In this document: one piece after another, positions 11,246 to 19,683 of the stretch
Position numbering within the stretch: position 1 is the first letter of the stretch
How the letters are laid out: every line of letters starts with the position of its first letter
Origin: Enterobacter ludwigii
GTDB taxonomy: Bacteria > Pseudomonadota > Gammaproteobacteria > Enterobacterales > Enterobacteriaceae
Assembly: GCA_900068845.1 (NCBI GenBank)
Contig: CEFQ01000005.1
Span: forward strand, 864,475-928,474
DNA length: 64,000 bases
Direction: 5' to 3'
Notes under the pieces: generated by a model
Database searches by the model: none
Seen by the model: the letters and a program-made list of their open reading frames with translations, nothing else
Told to the model about the DNA's origin: nothing
Program-made: the position numbers and the translations under genes

Positions 11246-11347
11246 CTTTTGCCCGATTTCATTTAGCATAGTGCGTGCGACGTCGATCGTTCTGCGAGCC
11301 AAATCACAATTAATACTTTTGCTCAATTTTAGGGCTTTTGCTCAATT
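11246..11347. promoter_or_regulatory. dalD-dalR divergent operator region with three repeated motifs
   Basis: The motif CTTTTGCTCAATT occurs exactly at 11316-11328 and 11335-11347 (19 bp apart). A related copy, CTTTTGCCCGATT, occurs at 11246-11258. AGGG or GGG precedes two of the three. Repeats of this kind between a SorC-type regulator and its divergent operon are likely DalR binding sites. No binding data are available. Confidence 0.55.
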
Positions 11348-11404
11348 AGCACATGTTCCGCATATCGCGTTAACATGGCGCACCGGTTTTGACGGAACAG
11401 CGCG

Positions 11405-12352
11405 ATGAGCAGAGAAGAGAAAAAACAAGAACTGGCAGCACGTGCGGCCTGGATGTATTACGTGGCGGGCGTGACGCAGCAGGAGATTGCACGCGCATTA
11501 GGATTGTCACGTCAGGTGGCGCAGCGTTTAGTCTCCAGCGCGCGTGAAATGGGCATGGTGAGCGTAAAGATTGATCATCCGGTTACCCATTGCTTGCATC
11601 TGGCGAGCGACGTTCAGGAGAAGTTTGGCCTGCAACTATGCCGCGTGGTGCCTTCCGCCAACCTTGATGATGACGCCATCCAGCAGATGCTGGCGGTAGA
11701 AGGCGCGGCGGTAATGGCGCAATACATCAGCGAGGAGCAACCGCAGGTGTTTGGCATTGGTTCCGGTAAGACGCTGCGTTCGATGATTGATGCGCTTCCC
11801 TGGGTTGAACGACCGCAGCATCAGTGCGTTTCGATGATTGGCGCGATTGCGCGGGATGATTCGGGCACACGCTACGACGTGCCACTGAAGATGGCGGAGA
11901 AGATGCAGGGCAAGTATTTCTTCATCCCTGCGCCACTGTATGCCGACACGCCGGAAGATAAAGCGATGTGGATTCAGCATCAGGTTTATCAGCGCGTGAC
12001 GTTACGCGCGTTGCAGGCCCATGTCGCTTTCGTTGGCATCGGTGAAGTGCAGCCGGGCTGCCCGCTGCATGCCGAAGGTTTTATCACCGATGCGCAAGTT
12101 GCTGCGCTCAACGCACGCGGCGTGGTCGGCGAAATGCTCGGACACTTTTTCAATCAGCAAGGCGAACGCGTGTTGGGGGAAACCGATGAACTGCTGACGA
12201 GCGTGTTGCTCGAGAGCCAAACGCAACGCCAGATTATTGGCTTCGCCGGCAGCGAGCGTAAATATCCGGCGATCCGCGCGGCGCTGCAGGGCGGCTGGGT
12301 GTCAGGTTTGGTGACGGATGAGGATACGGCGCTGAAGTTGCTGCGGGAGTAG
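11405..12352 (+). CDS. dalR: DalR, SorC-family regulator of the arabinitol operon
   Basis: This 315-aa SorC/DeoR-like regulator has an N-terminal helix-turn-helix (about 17-46: YYVAGVTQQEIARALGLSRQ) and a sugar-binding effector domain (about 60-312) with the typical FGIGSGKTLRSMIDALP element. It is divergent from dalD, matching the dalR position described in Klebsiella, where the regulator represses the operon until inducer is present. The inducer here is probably D-arabinitol or a derivative. Three repeated motifs in the divergent region are candidate binding sites. The frame is intact and ends just before a palindromic repeat that may serve as its terminator. Confidence 0.87.
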   Translation: MSREEKKQELAARAAWMYYVAGVTQQEIARALGLSRQVAQRLVSSAREMGMVSVKIDHPVTHCLHLASDVQEKFGLQLCRVVPSANLDDDAIQQMLAVEGAAVMAQYISEEQPQVFGIGSGKTLRSMIDALPWVERPQHQCVSMIGAIARDDSGTRYDVPLKMAEKMQGKYFFIPAPLYADTPEDKAMWIQHQVYQRVTLRALQAHVAFVGIGEVQPGCPLHAEGFITDAQVAALNARGVVGEMLGHFFNQQGERVLGETDELLTSVLLESQTQRQIIGFAGSERKYPAIRAALQGGWVSGLVTDEDTALKLLRE

Positions 12353-12374
12353 AAGGTGCTGGCTGTTAAAGGCT

Positions 12375-12512
12375 GTGCTGGCTGTCCCCCTCCTCGATCC
12401 TCCCCCATAAATGGGGGAGGAAGATGTGCCATATGTCAGTAATGAAGCTGCATGTGGCCACGTCTCCTTCCCCCGCTTGCGGGGGAAGGCCGGGATGGGG
12501 GACAGCCAGCAC
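12375..12512. repeat. 138-bp palindromic element with 16-bp terminal inverted repeats and two hairpins
   Basis: The outer arms GTGCTGGCTGTCCCCC (12375-12390) and its exact complement (12497-12512) enclose two perfect hairpins: a 10-bp stem at 12399-12420 (CCTCCCCCAT, AA loop) and an 11-bp stem at 12466-12489 (CCTTCCCCCGC, TT loop). It has no coding potential. It lies between the convergent dalR and hisP and probably terminates both. It looks like a dispersed intergenic repeat. Confidence 0.75.
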
Positions 12513-12522
12513 GATACAGAAA

Positions 12523-13296
12523 CTACTTCAACGATCCCTTTAAAAACTGCTGCAAGCGCGGGCTTTTCGGGTTTCCGAACAGCTCATCCGGCGTGCCCTG
12601 CTCTTCAATTTTGCCCTGATGCAGGAAGATCACGTGATTAGAGACGTGACGAGCAAACTCCATCTCGTGCGTTACCACCACCATGGTTTTGCCCTCTTCC
12701 GCCAGCTTCTGCATGATGCGCAGCACTTCGCCGACCAATTCTGGATCGAGCGCAGAAGTGGGTTCGTCAAACAGCAATACTTCTGGCTCCATCGCCAACG
12801 CACGCGCAATCGACACGCGCTGCTGCTGGCCACCAGAGAGATGCACCGGATACTTGGCGCGCGCCCGCGCATCAATGCCGACTTTATCCAGATACTTAAT
12901 CGCACGCTCACGCGCTTCTGCCTTGCTCAGCCCCAGCACCTGAATCGGTGCTTCGGTGACGTTATCCAGCACCGTCATGTGGCTCCACAGATTGAAGTGC
13001 TGAAATACCATGGTGAGGCGCGTGCGCAGCATACGCAGTTGCTCTTTGTTAGCGACTTTGAGTTGACCATCAGTGTCGCGCACCAAATTGATTTGCTGAT
13101 TGCTGACCACAATCGTGCCTTCACTCGGTTTCTCGAGGAAGTTAATGCAGCGCAAGAAAGTACTTTTCCCGGAACCAGACGAGCCAATAATGCTGATCAC
13201 ATCGCCAGCATTAGCCTGCAGCGATACGCCTTTTAATACTTCATGTTCACCGTAACGTTTGTGCAGTTCGGTAACGCTTAATTTATTGTCAGCCAT
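12523..13296 (-). CDS. hisP: HisP, ATPase of the histidine/basic amino-acid ABC importer
   Basis: HisP (257 aa, exactly the E. coli length) is the cytoplasmic ATPase that powers HisQM-mediated uptake of histidine and, with ArgT-type binding proteins, lysine, arginine and ornithine. It has Walker [10 protein letters not shown] (38-46), the signature LSGGQQQRV (153-161), Walker B VLLFDEP (173-179) and switch His210 in VVTHE. A TTG four codons upstream would give a longer form; the ATG at 13296 (MADNKLSV) matches the family. It follows hisM, whose stop lies 9 bp upstream. This is the last gene of the operon. Confidence 0.97.
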   Translation of the reverse strand: MADNKLSVTELHKRYGEHEVLKGVSLQANAGDVISIIGSSGSGKSTFLRCINFLEKPSEGTIVVSNQQINLVRDTDGQLKVANKEQLRMLRTRLTMVFQHFNLWSHMTVLDNVTEAPIQVLGLSKAEARERAIKYLDKVGIDARARAKYPVHLSGGQQQRVSIARALAMEPEVLLFDEPTSALDPELVGEVLRIMQKLAEEGKTMVVVTHEMEFARHVSNHVIFLHQGKIEEQGTPDELFGNPKSPRLQQFLKGSLK

Positions 13297-13304
13297 AGTG
13301 ATAC

Positions 13305-14021
13305 TCAATGCGATGAAGAAGGTTTTACGTGCGCCAGGAAGCGTTGTTCAGCCTTGCGGAACAAGCTTATCAGCCCGTAAGAGATAATCAGATACAGCAC
13401 CGCAGCGATGCCAAACGCGGTAAACGGCTGATAGGTGGCCGAGTTGATATCGCGCGCGATTTTTAACAGGTCCGGCACGGTGGCGGTAAACGCCAGTGCG
13501 GTGGAGTGCAACATCAAAATCACTTCATTGCTGTACGCCGGCAGTGCGGTGCGCAGTGCCGAAGGCAGAATGATGCAGCGATACAGTTTAAACGGCGAGA
13601 AGCCATAGGCACGGGCCGCTTCGATTTCACCGTGCGGCACCGAGCGAATTGCACCGGCAAAGATTTCGGTGGTATAGGCGCAGGTATTCAGCGTGAACGC
13701 CAGCAGCGTACAGTTAAGCCCGCTGCGGAAGAAGGCGTTGAGCAGTTCAGTACCTTTCACCACTTCCAGCGTGTACATGCCAGAGTAGAACACCAGCAGC
13801 TGCACATACAGCGGCGTGCCGCGGAACACGTAGGTAAACAGCCATACCGGCGTAGAGATAAAGCGGTTGGAGGAGACGCGGGCAATCGCCAACAGCACGG
13901 CAAGCGAACCGCCGATCACTACCGAGATGATCAACAACCACAGTGTAATCGCGATGCCGGTAAAACGGTAACCATCGGTCCAGAGCAGCTGTTTCCAATA
14001 TTCCTGAATAATCTCAATCAT
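13305..14021 (-). CDS. hisM: HisM, permease subunit of the histidine/basic amino-acid ABC importer
   Basis: HisM (238 aa) is one of the two inner-membrane permease subunits forming the translocation path with HisQ. It has about five hydrophobic segments and the EAA cytoplasmic loop that docks on HisP, seen as [20 protein letters not shown]. The [19 protein letters not shown] stretch is typical of polar amino-acid permeases. Its start overlaps the end of hisQ by 4 bp, implying translational coupling. The frame is complete and of standard length. Confidence 0.97.
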   Translation of the reverse strand: MIEIIQEYWKQLLWTDGYRFTGIAITLWLLIISVVIGGSLAVLLAIARVSSNRFISTPVWLFTYVFRGTPLYVQLLVFYSGMYTLEVVKGTELLNAFFRSGLNCTLLAFTLNTCAYTTEIFAGAIRSVPHGEIEAARAYGFSPFKLYRCIILPSALRTALPAYSNEVILMLHSTALAFTATVPDLLKIARDINSATYQPFTAFGIAAVLYLIISYGLISLFRKAEQRFLAHVKPSSSH

Positions 14022-14704
14022 AGCTCTGCCCTTTTCACACCCACCGTGTAGCGACGTTCAAGCCACCACAGCACGCCGTTCGACAGCGTGGTAAACACCA
14101 GATAAATCACACCCGCCACAATGGCGAAGTAGAACGGCTGCCAGGTGCTTTTTCCGGCCAGCTGCGTGGCTTTCACCACATCTTCCAGACCCAGCAGCGA
14201 GACCAGCGCCGTGGCTTTAAGAATAACCTGCCAGTTGTTGCCGATACCCGGCAGCGCAAAGCGCATCATGGCCGGGAACAGAATGCGACGGAAGGTTTGT
14301 GAGCCGGTAAAACCGAAAGCCGTTGCCGCTTCGATTTGCCCTTTTGGCACGGCGAGAAATGCGCCACGGAAGGTTTCAGTAAAGTAAGCGCCGTAGATAA
14401 AGCCGAGCGTAATGATACCGGCGACCATCGGGTCGATATCAAACTGTGCCAGTCCCAGCGCGTCGGTGATCATATTCAGGACGATCTGCAGACCGTAGAA
14501 GATCAGCAGCATCAATACTAAGTCGGGTACACCGCGAATTAAGGTGGTGTAGCCTTCAAACAGCATCGCCAGCGGGCGACTGCGGGAGAGTTTGGCGCCA
14601 GCGCCAATTAAGCCGAGCACCACTGCCAGCAACACCGAACTGAGCGCCAGCTCCAGCGTCACAAGGGTACCCTTGAGGATTACTTCGGAATAGCCATACA
14701 ACAT
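14018..14704 (-). CDS. hisQ: HisQ, permease subunit of the histidine/basic amino-acid ABC importer
   Basis: HisQ (228 aa) pairs with HisM in the inner membrane. It has LIRGVPDLVLMLLIFYG and the EAA loop GQIEAATAFGFTGSQTFRRI, both typical of the family. hisM overlaps its end by 4 bp. It is separated from the binding-protein gene by about 190 bp containing an ERIC repeat. In Salmonella the same hisJ-hisQ gap holds a REP element that lowers expression of the membrane genes relative to the binding protein. A similar step-down is likely here. Confidence 0.97.
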   Translation of the reverse strand: MLYGYSEVILKGTLVTLELALSSVLLAVVLGLIGAGAKLSRSRPLAMLFEGYTTLIRGVPDLVLMLLIFYGLQIVLNMITDALGLAQFDIDPMVAGIITLGFIYGAYFTETFRGAFLAVPKGQIEAATAFGFTGSQTFRRILFPAMMRFALPGIGNNWQVILKATALVSLLGLEDVVKATQLAGKSTWQPFYFAIVAGVIYLVFTTLSNGVLWWLERRYTVGVKRAEL

Positions 14705-14770
14705 GATTCAATCCTGTCGTGAGGAAAATGTAAAATTACCGTCTAGTGCAAAAAACGGCACTGACCAAGA

Positions 14771-14871
14771 CATTCGAGTCGCAGGAAGGCGGCAAGTGTA
14801 TGAATTCCCGGGAGCTTACACAAGTAAGTGACCGGGATGAATACACGAAGCCAACGATCCTGCGGCTTGAA
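14771..14871. repeat. ERIC element between the binding-protein gene and hisQ
   Basis: The centre matches the ERIC core: GGGAGCTTACACAAGTAAGTG at 14810-14830, a near-perfect inverted repeat, followed by ACCGGGATGAA. The outer arms CATTCGAGTCGCAGGA (14771) and TCCTGCGGCTTGA (to 14870) are also inverted. In transcripts it can fold into a long hairpin inside the operon message. Confidence 0.8.
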
Positions 14872-14896
14872 GGGCTAAAGTCAGGAGACAGAACTG

Positions 14897-15679
14897 TTAG
14901 TCGCCGTACACGTTGAAATCAAAATACTTTTTAGCAATCTTGTCGTAAGTGCCGTCTTTACGCATTTCGCCAAATGCTTTGTCAATCGCCGCCTTCAAGT
15001 CTGCGTCATCTTTACGCAAGCCCATACCGGTACCGACACCAAAGATTTTGTCGTCCTTCACTGCTGGACCCGCAAACGCATATTTTGCGCCAACTGGCTG
15101 CTTCAGGAAGCCTTCGCTCGCCTGCACTTCATCCTGGAACGCGGCATCAATACGGCCGGCGTTCAAATCCTGATACACCAGATCCTGGTTAGCGTAAGGC
15201 GTAACGGTGACCCCTTTTGGCTGCCAGTACTCTTTTGCATAGGTTTCCTGCGTAGTGCCTTGCAGCAGACCAATATTTTTGCCTTTGAGCGATTCAATGG
15301 TTGGCTTAAGCGTGGAGCCTTTTGGCGCCACTAAGCGAGCATTCGCCGCGTAGAGTTTTTCAGAGAAGTTGATCTCTTCCTGACGCTTTTCGGTGATAGA
15401 GAGAGAAGAGATGATGGCGTCGATTTTCTTCGCTTTCAGCGACGGGATCAGCGCATCGAAATCACTTTCCACATAAGTACATTTAGTCTTGATACGCTTA
15501 CAAATTTCGTTCGCCAGATCGATATCAAAGCCCACCAGCTGGCCTTGCGCGTTCTTAGATTCGAATGGCGGATAAGTCGGGTCAGTTCCGATGCGCAACG
15601 ACTGCGGCACAGCGGCGAAGACACTCGCGCTGCTTGCCATTGCCAGCATCAGAGAAAGAGCCAAAACTCGCTTTTTCAT
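14897..15679 (-). CDS. hisJ: periplasmic histidine/basic amino-acid binding protein (HisJ/ArgT type)
   Basis: This 260-aa periplasmic binding protein delivers histidine or lysine/arginine/ornithine to HisQMP. A signal peptide of about 22 residues ends at VFAA. The mature part starts with [20 protein letters not shown] and ends [11 protein letters not shown]. It mixes features of both E. coli paralogues: [18 protein letters not shown] and YANQDLVY are ArgT-like, while AAFQDEV and [10 protein letters not shown] are HisJ-like. Only one such gene is present, whereas E. coli has argT and hisJ in tandem, so it may serve both ligand classes. A sigma-54 type promoter lies upstream. hisJ is used for its position next to hisQ; argT is equally defensible. 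Confidence 0.92.
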   Translation of the reverse strand: MKKRVLALSLMLAMASSASVFAAVPQSLRIGTDPTYPPFESKNAQGQLVGFDIDLANEICKRIKTKCTYVESDFDALIPSLKAKKIDAIISSLSITEKRQEEINFSEKLYAANARLVAPKGSTLKPTIESLKGKNIGLLQGTTQETYAKEYWQPKGVTVTPYANQDLVYQDLNAGRIDAAFQDEVQASEGFLKQPVGAKYAFAGPAVKDDKIFGVGTGMGLRKDDADLKAAIDKAFGEMRKDGTYDKIAKKYFDFNVYGD

Positions 15680-15746
15680 AGGTAACCCTCAAGTGAAGTG
15701 CTTATTGTTATGTGGTGCGTGATGTGTTGGTTTGCGCTGTAAGATG

Positions 15747-15763
15747 TGCACATTTCATGCCAG
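15747..15763 (-). promoter_or_regulatory. sigma-54 type promoter of the binding-protein gene
   Basis: On the minus strand CTGGCATGAAATGTGCA matches the -24/-12 consensus CTGGCACGrNNNTTGCW at 15 of 17 positions, including the essential GG and GC pairs with correct spacing. It lies 68 bp upstream of the start codon. In E. coli and Salmonella argT is transcribed from a sigma-54 promoter under nitrogen control, which supports the call. Confidence 0.75.
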
Positions 15764-15929
15764 TTATGTGAATCGGCTAAACGCTGCGCAAGCGCACTAA
15801 ATACTGCGCCCGTGAGCGGCGCAAGCACTTAGTTTGTGAGGGAAATATAACAGCGGTGTGAGGAAGAAAAAGCGACATTGTTAACTTTTGGTGCACAAGA
15901 TGCACGAAGAGTGATCGCGCACGCGAATT

Positions 15930-15946
15930 TGCACACCAGCAGTGCA
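15930..15946. promoter_or_regulatory. candidate NtrC enhancer site
   Basis: TGCAC-N7-GTGCA (17 bp) has the arms and spacing of the classical NtrC site. It lies about 167 bp upstream of the -24 element, a normal enhancer distance. It sits just after the ubiX stop. Two further TGCA dyads (15891-15905 and 15942-15955) have different spacing and are not counted as NtrC sites. Confidence 0.65.
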
Positions 15947-15957
15947 TTAATGCACCA

Positions 15958-16530
15958 TTATGCGCCACTCCAGCGCGTGAAAAGATCTTCTGGCAGCTCA
16001 ATATCGAACTGATCGAGCACGCGATTAACCGTTTGATCGACTAAATCGCCAATCGATTGGGGACGGTGATAGAACGCCGGCACCGGCGGCATAATCAGTG
16101 CACCTAGCTCAGCTGCCGTGGTCATCATGCGCAGATGTCCTAAATGCAGCGGCGTTTCGCGCACGCACAGCACCAGCTTACGCTGCTCTTTTAACACCAC
16201 ATCAGCGGCGCGGGTCAGCAAACTGTCGCTGTAACTGTGGACAATGCCTGAGAGCGTTTTCATTGAGCAAGGTGCAATCGCCATACCGAGGGTTTTGTAA
16301 GAACCGGATGAGATGCTGGCGGCGATATCGCGTACGTCATGCACCACATCGGCCATCGCTTGCACCTCACGCAGGCTGAAATCGGTCTCCAGCGCCAGCG
16401 TTTGCCGCGCCGCGGGACTGACCACCAAATGGGTTTCCACTTCCGCCAGCGGTTGCAGCACTTGCAACATGCGCACACCATAGATCGCGCCGCTGGCGCC
16501 GGAAATTCCAATGATCAGTCGTTTCATCAT
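15958..16530 (-). CDS. ubiX: flavin prenyltransferase UbiX
   Basis: UbiX (190 aa) prenylates FMN with dimethylallyl phosphate to make the prenyl-FMN cofactor used by the UbiD decarboxylase in ubiquinone synthesis. The N-terminal flavin-binding motif IGISGASGAIYGVRML and the conserved ASISSGSYKTLGMAIAPCSM and PAFYHRPQSIGDLVDQTVNR segments are typical. It stands between purF and the amino-acid binding-protein gene, as in E. coli. The start MMKRLIIGISGASG could be either of two adjacent ATG codons. The frame is complete. Confidence 0.96.
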   Translation of the reverse strand: MMKRLIIGISGASGAIYGVRMLQVLQPLAEVETHLVVSPAARQTLALETDFSLREVQAMADVVHDVRDIAASISSGSYKTLGMAIAPCSMKTLSGIVHSYSDSLLTRAADVVLKEQRKLVLCVRETPLHLGHLRMMTTAAELGALIMPPVPAFYHRPQSIGDLVDQTVNRVLDQFDIELPEDLFTRWSGA

Positions 16531-16585
16531 TTAGCCTTGCTCGTTCAGATTGCGGCAATGATAGCGGCTCGCTGAGCAAAAATAC

Positions 16586-16618
16586 AAAAACAAACAGGGC
16601 GGGATTGCGCCCGCCCTG
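16586..16618 (-). terminator. terminator of the cvpA-purF operon
   Basis: A 9-bp GC-rich stem (CAGGGCGGG at 16595-16603 with 16610-16618) lies just past the purF stop. Read on the minus strand it is followed by TTTGTTTTTGTATTTTT. Confidence 0.8.
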
Positions 16619-16643
16619 CTTTTACTCTGTCACCACGTTCGGC

Positions 16644-18161
16644 TTAGCCTTCGTTGTGCAGCTCCAGGCCTTCTACTTCTGTCTGACGCGCGATGGCTTT
16701 GGAATCGTCATTACGCAGCGACTGCAGATACTCAAGGTACTGTTGATCGACATCTTTAGTGACGTAAATGCCGTTAAATACTGAGCACTCGAACTGGGCA
16801 ATATCCGGATTCTCTTCGCGCACGGCTTCGATCAGATCGTCCAGATCCTGGAAAATCAACGCATCGGCTTTAATCAGCTGGCGAATCTCTTCCACTTCAC
16901 GCCCGTGCGCAATCAGTTCAGTCGCGCTTGGCATGTCGATGCCGTAAACGTTCGGGAAACGAATTTCCGGTGCTGCTGAAGCCAGGTAAACCCGTTTCGC
17001 ACCGGCTTCACGCGCCATTTCGATAATCTGTTCTGAAGTGGTGCCGCGCACGATGGAGTCATCCACCAGCAACACGTTTTTATCACGGAACTCGGCGCGG
17101 TTAGCGTTCAGCTTACGGCGTACCGCGCTGCGACGCAGCTGCTGGCCCGGCATAATGAAGGTACGGCCAACGTAGCGGTTTTTCACAAATCCCTGACGAT
17201 ACGGCTTGTCGAGGATACGCGCGATTTCCAGCGCGATATCGGTTGAAGTTTCCGGAATCGGAATCACCACATCGATATCCAGATCTTCCCACTCGCGGGC
17301 GATTTTATCGCCCAGCTTGGTGCCCATGCGCACGCGCGCGCTGTACACCGAAATTTTGTCGAGGAACGAATCCGGACGGGCAAAATAAACGTACTCGAAC
17401 AGGCACGGGTTGGTTTTCGGATTCTCCGCGCATTGACGCGTAGAGAGCTGGCCTTGCTCGGTGATGTACACCGCTTCACCAGGTGCTACGTCACGAATGA
17501 ATTCGAAGCCCAGCGTATCCAGTGCGACGCTTTCCGACGCCACCATGTATTCAGTGCGGCCATCGGCGATCACGCGCTTGCCCAGCACCAGCGGACGAAT
17601 ACCGTTTGGATCGCGGAAGGCGACCATACCGTGTCCGATAATCATTGATACCACTGCGTAAGCGCCGCGCACCTGCTGATGCACCGCCGCCACCGCAGCA
17701 AAAATGTTGTCAGCTTCCAGCGGATAGTGCTGAAAACGGTCCAGCTCCTGCGCGAAGATGTTCAGCAGGATTTCGGAATCAGAGGTGGTATTAACGTGAC
17801 GGCGACCCGTTTCGAACAGCTGTTTACGCAGTTCATGGGCGTTGGTCAGGTTGCCGTTATGCGCCAACGTGATGCCATAAGGGGAGTTCACGTAGAAAGG
17901 CTGCGCTTCAGAGGCGCTGGAGCTGCCTGCCGTTGGATAGCGCACGTGACCAATCCCGATGTTGCCCTGCAGACGCTGCATATGGCGCGCTTCGAACACA
18001 TCGCTGACCAGACCGTTAGCTTTACGCAAACGGAAGCAGTTAATAGCATCGATGGTACAAATGCCGGCGGCATCCTGCCCGCGGTGCTGAAGCACCGTTA
18101 ACGCGTCATAGATTGACTGGTTTACTGGCATGAAACCGGTGATACCAACAATACCGCACAT
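16644..18161 (-). CDS. purF: amidophosphoribosyltransferase
   Basis: PurF (505 aa) carries out the committed step of purine synthesis, making phosphoribosylamine from PRPP and glutamine. The N-terminal glutaminase begins MCGIVGI with Cys2 as nucleophile after Met removal, followed by HRGQDAAGI. The C-terminal phosphoribosyltransferase domain carries the PRPP loop [13 protein letters not shown] (about 362-374). It follows cvpA by 36 bp in a conserved operon, and a PurR box upstream of cvpA suggests repression by purines. The frame is full length. Confidence 0.98.
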   Translation of the reverse strand: MCGIVGITGFMPVNQSIYDALTVLQHRGQDAAGICTIDAINCFRLRKANGLVSDVFEARHMQRLQGNIGIGHVRYPTAGSSSASEAQPFYVNSPYGITLAHNGNLTNAHELRKQLFETGRRHVNTTSDSEILLNIFAQELDRFQHYPLEADNIFAAVAAVHQQVRGAYAVVSMIIGHGMVAFRDPNGIRPLVLGKRVIADGRTEYMVASESVALDTLGFEFIRDVAPGEAVYITEQGQLSTRQCAENPKTNPCLFEYVYFARPDSFLDKISVYSARVRMGTKLGDKIAREWEDLDIDVVIPIPETSTDIALEIARILDKPYRQGFVKNRYVGRTFIMPGQQLRRSAVRRKLNANRAEFRDKNVLLVDDSIVRGTTSEQIIEMAREAGAKRVYLASAAPEIRFPNVYGIDMPSATELIAHGREVEEIRQLIKADALIFQDLDDLIEAVREENPDIAQFECSVFNGIYVTKDVDQQYLEYLQSLRNDDSKAIARQTEVEGLELHNEG

Positions 18162-18197
18162 ATTGTCATTTCCTCATTAGCCGCACTCCCGATGGTG

Positions 18198-18683
18198 TCA
18201 CCGGGGTAAAAAACTCGACGTGCTTTTCAGGTAATCGAAAAACCACCTGATGATGTAACTGAACTGGGGAATGAGTTGCGACTGTTGCCAGTCAGGACTT
18301 TTGGAAAAGCCGGTGAATGTATCGAGAAAGAACAGCATAGCAGACACGATCAGCACGCCACGCAACGCCCCGAAACAGACCCCCAACACCCTGTCGGTTC
18401 CCGACAAGCCAGTTTTTTCAACCAGCGAGCCGATCACATAGTTCACGATGGCACCCACAATCAGGGTGGCAACGAATAACACCGCGATAGCGATGCCGTT
18501 GCGAACCAGTTCGTCGTCAAAACCCGTAAACCAGACTGCAAGGTAGGCGTAATAATGACTGGCGACAAAAAACGCACATCCCCAGGTAACGAGAGATAAG
18601 GCTTCCCGGACAAACCCACGAATCAGGCTGACCAGAGCCGAAAAACCAACTACCGCAATAATGACGTAATCAATCCAGATCAT
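18198..18683 (-). CDS. cvpA: CvpA, inner-membrane protein
   Basis: CvpA (161 aa) is a four-helix inner-membrane protein first identified as needed for colicin V production; its molecular role is still unclear. The sequence is very close to E. coli CvpA, for example VSLIRGFVREALSLVTWGC and SGTDRVLGVCFGALRGVL. The frame extends 35 codons upstream through the PurR operator, so the ATG at 18683 (MIWIDYVIIAVV), which matches E. coli, was chosen. It is the first gene of the cvpA-purF operon. Confidence 0.95.
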   Translation of the reverse strand: MIWIDYVIIAVVGFSALVSLIRGFVREALSLVTWGCAFFVASHYYAYLAVWFTGFDDELVRNGIAIAVLFVATLIVGAIVNYVIGSLVEKTGLSGTDRVLGVCFGALRGVLIVSAMLFFLDTFTGFSKSPDWQQSQLIPQFSYIIRWFFDYLKSTSSFLPR

Positions 18684-18746
18684 GAACTCTTCCAGCCCAG
18701 TGCTATCGCACCCCTGCATCCAGTTCGGGGCGCATTCTAACAGAAA

Positions 18747-18762
18747 AAGAAAACGTTTGCGT
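18747..18762 (-). promoter_or_regulatory. PurR operator upstream of cvpA-purF
   Basis: On the minus strand ACGCAAACGTTTTCTT fits the PurR consensus ANGCAANCGNTTNCNT. It lies 64 bp upstream of the cvpA start, as expected for the known PurR control of this operon. Confidence 0.85.
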
Positions 18763-18891
18763 AGGGTTTTCCGGTTCTGTTTCCGCAAAAAGGGCGATGA
18801 AAAAAACTTTCCTCGCCCTGTGTGTTATCAGCGATTTAATCCACTGATATTTAATAATTTTATTGCCGCGCTTCGCTACAAAATTTTTGTA

Positions 18892-18924
18892 AAGCCGCGC
18901 CTTTTTCTGCCATCGGCGCGGCTT
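18892..18924 (-). terminator. hairpin downstream of dedD
   Basis: A 9-bp GC-rich stem (AAGCCGCGC at 18892-18900 with 18916-18924) lies 10 bp past the dedD stop. The following minus-strand sequence is A/T-rich but not a clean T-run, so termination is probable rather than certain. Confidence 0.5.
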
Positions 18925-18933
18925 ATCAGCGCT

Positions 18934-19683
18934 TTATCGCGCGCTATACGGTTTCACCACGCCACCGAGGCCGGAGATACTTTGCAGTTCGCTCAGCGAA
19001 CCTTGCAGCTTCGCTTTATTGGCATCCGGACCGACATAAATACGGGTGATTTGTCCCTGCACCGGCGTGGACGGCACGGTGAAGGCGCGATAACCAGAGA
19101 GACGCAACTGCGCCACAATCTCGCTCACTTTTGCCGCGTTCTTCAACGCACCCAACTGCACAACAAATGCCTGACCGGCTGGCGCTGCGGGTTCGCTCTG
19201 CTTCGGCGTTTCCACCGGTTTAGGCTGTTCCACCGGCTTCGGCTGCTCAACCGGTTTCGGCTTCGGTTGCTCAACCGGTTTTGGCTTCGGCTGTTCAACC
19301 GGCTTCGGTTTCGGCTGCTCGACCGGTTTTGGCTTCGGCTGTTCAACCGGTTTCGGTTGGATTTGCTGATGCACCGGCGGCGGCGTTACCACGCTTGGCT
19401 CGCTATTCTGCGTCGGCTGGGCGCTGCCATTAGTGGCGGTTTTACCCCCGTTTTGACTCTGCGCCGCACCTGCCCCTTCTGGCGGCTGTGCGGGTAGAGG
19501 TTGGGTTACCGGCGGCACCATTTCGCTATCCTGCTGATCGTCCGGTTTTGGCACCAGCGGAATCGCCGCGAACTCTTCTTTATAATGCTTTTTCTTTCCG
19601 TCCAGCAGGCCGGGCAACACGATGACACCGATCGCCACCAGAATGACCGTACCGACTAAGCGATTTTGGAACTTACTTGCCAC
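18934..19683 (-). CDS. dedD: DedD, SPOR-domain cell-division protein
   Basis: DedD (249 aa) has a short cytoplasmic tail, one transmembrane helix (about 9-27, VGTVILVAIGVIVLPGLL), a long periplasmic proline-rich linker and a C-terminal SPOR domain (about 172-247) that binds denuded septal peptidoglycan. In E. coli it promotes septal cell-wall synthesis. It is about 30 residues longer than E. coli DedD because the linker contains near-perfect tandem copies of the octapeptide PKPVEQPK (about residues 109-158). Its start overlaps folC by 11 bp. Confidence 0.95.
   Translation of the reverse strand: MASKFQNRLVGTVILVAIGVIVLPGLLDGKKKHYKEEFAAIPLVPKPDDQQDSEMVPPVTQPLPAQPPEGAGAAQSQNGGKTATNGSAQPTQNSEPSVVTPPPVHQQIQPKPVEQPKPKPVEQPKPKPVEQPKPKPVEQPKPKPVEQPKPVEQPKPVETPKQSEPAAPAGQAFVVQLGALKNAAKVSEIVAQLRLSGYRAFTVPSTPVQGQITRIYVGPDANKAKLQGSLSELQSISGLGGVVKPYSAR
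19206..19359 (-). repeat. in-frame 24-bp tandem repeat within dedD
   Basis: A 24-bp unit encoding PKPVEQPK is repeated about five times with synonymous differences, followed by two shorter PKPVE(Q/T) units. Multiples of three keep the frame. It lengthens the DedD linker and could vary in copy number between strains. Confidence 0.8.

Noticed and set aside
13506..14051. 181-aa plus-strand ORF opposite hisM
   Set aside because: It is an antisense shadow of hisM with Gln/Arg/His-rich composition typical of antisense frames in GC-rich genes.
15891..15955. TGCA dyads as additional NtrC sites
   Set aside because: GTGCA-N5-TGCAC and GTGCATTAATGCAC are palindromic but have the opposite arm order or wrong spacing. 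Only TGCAC-N7-GTGCA at 15930 fits.
18682..19497. 271-aa plus-strand ORF opposite dedD
   Set aside because: Its Arg/Phe/Leu-rich repeats are the antisense reading of the PKPVEQPK repeat and carry no independent evidence.
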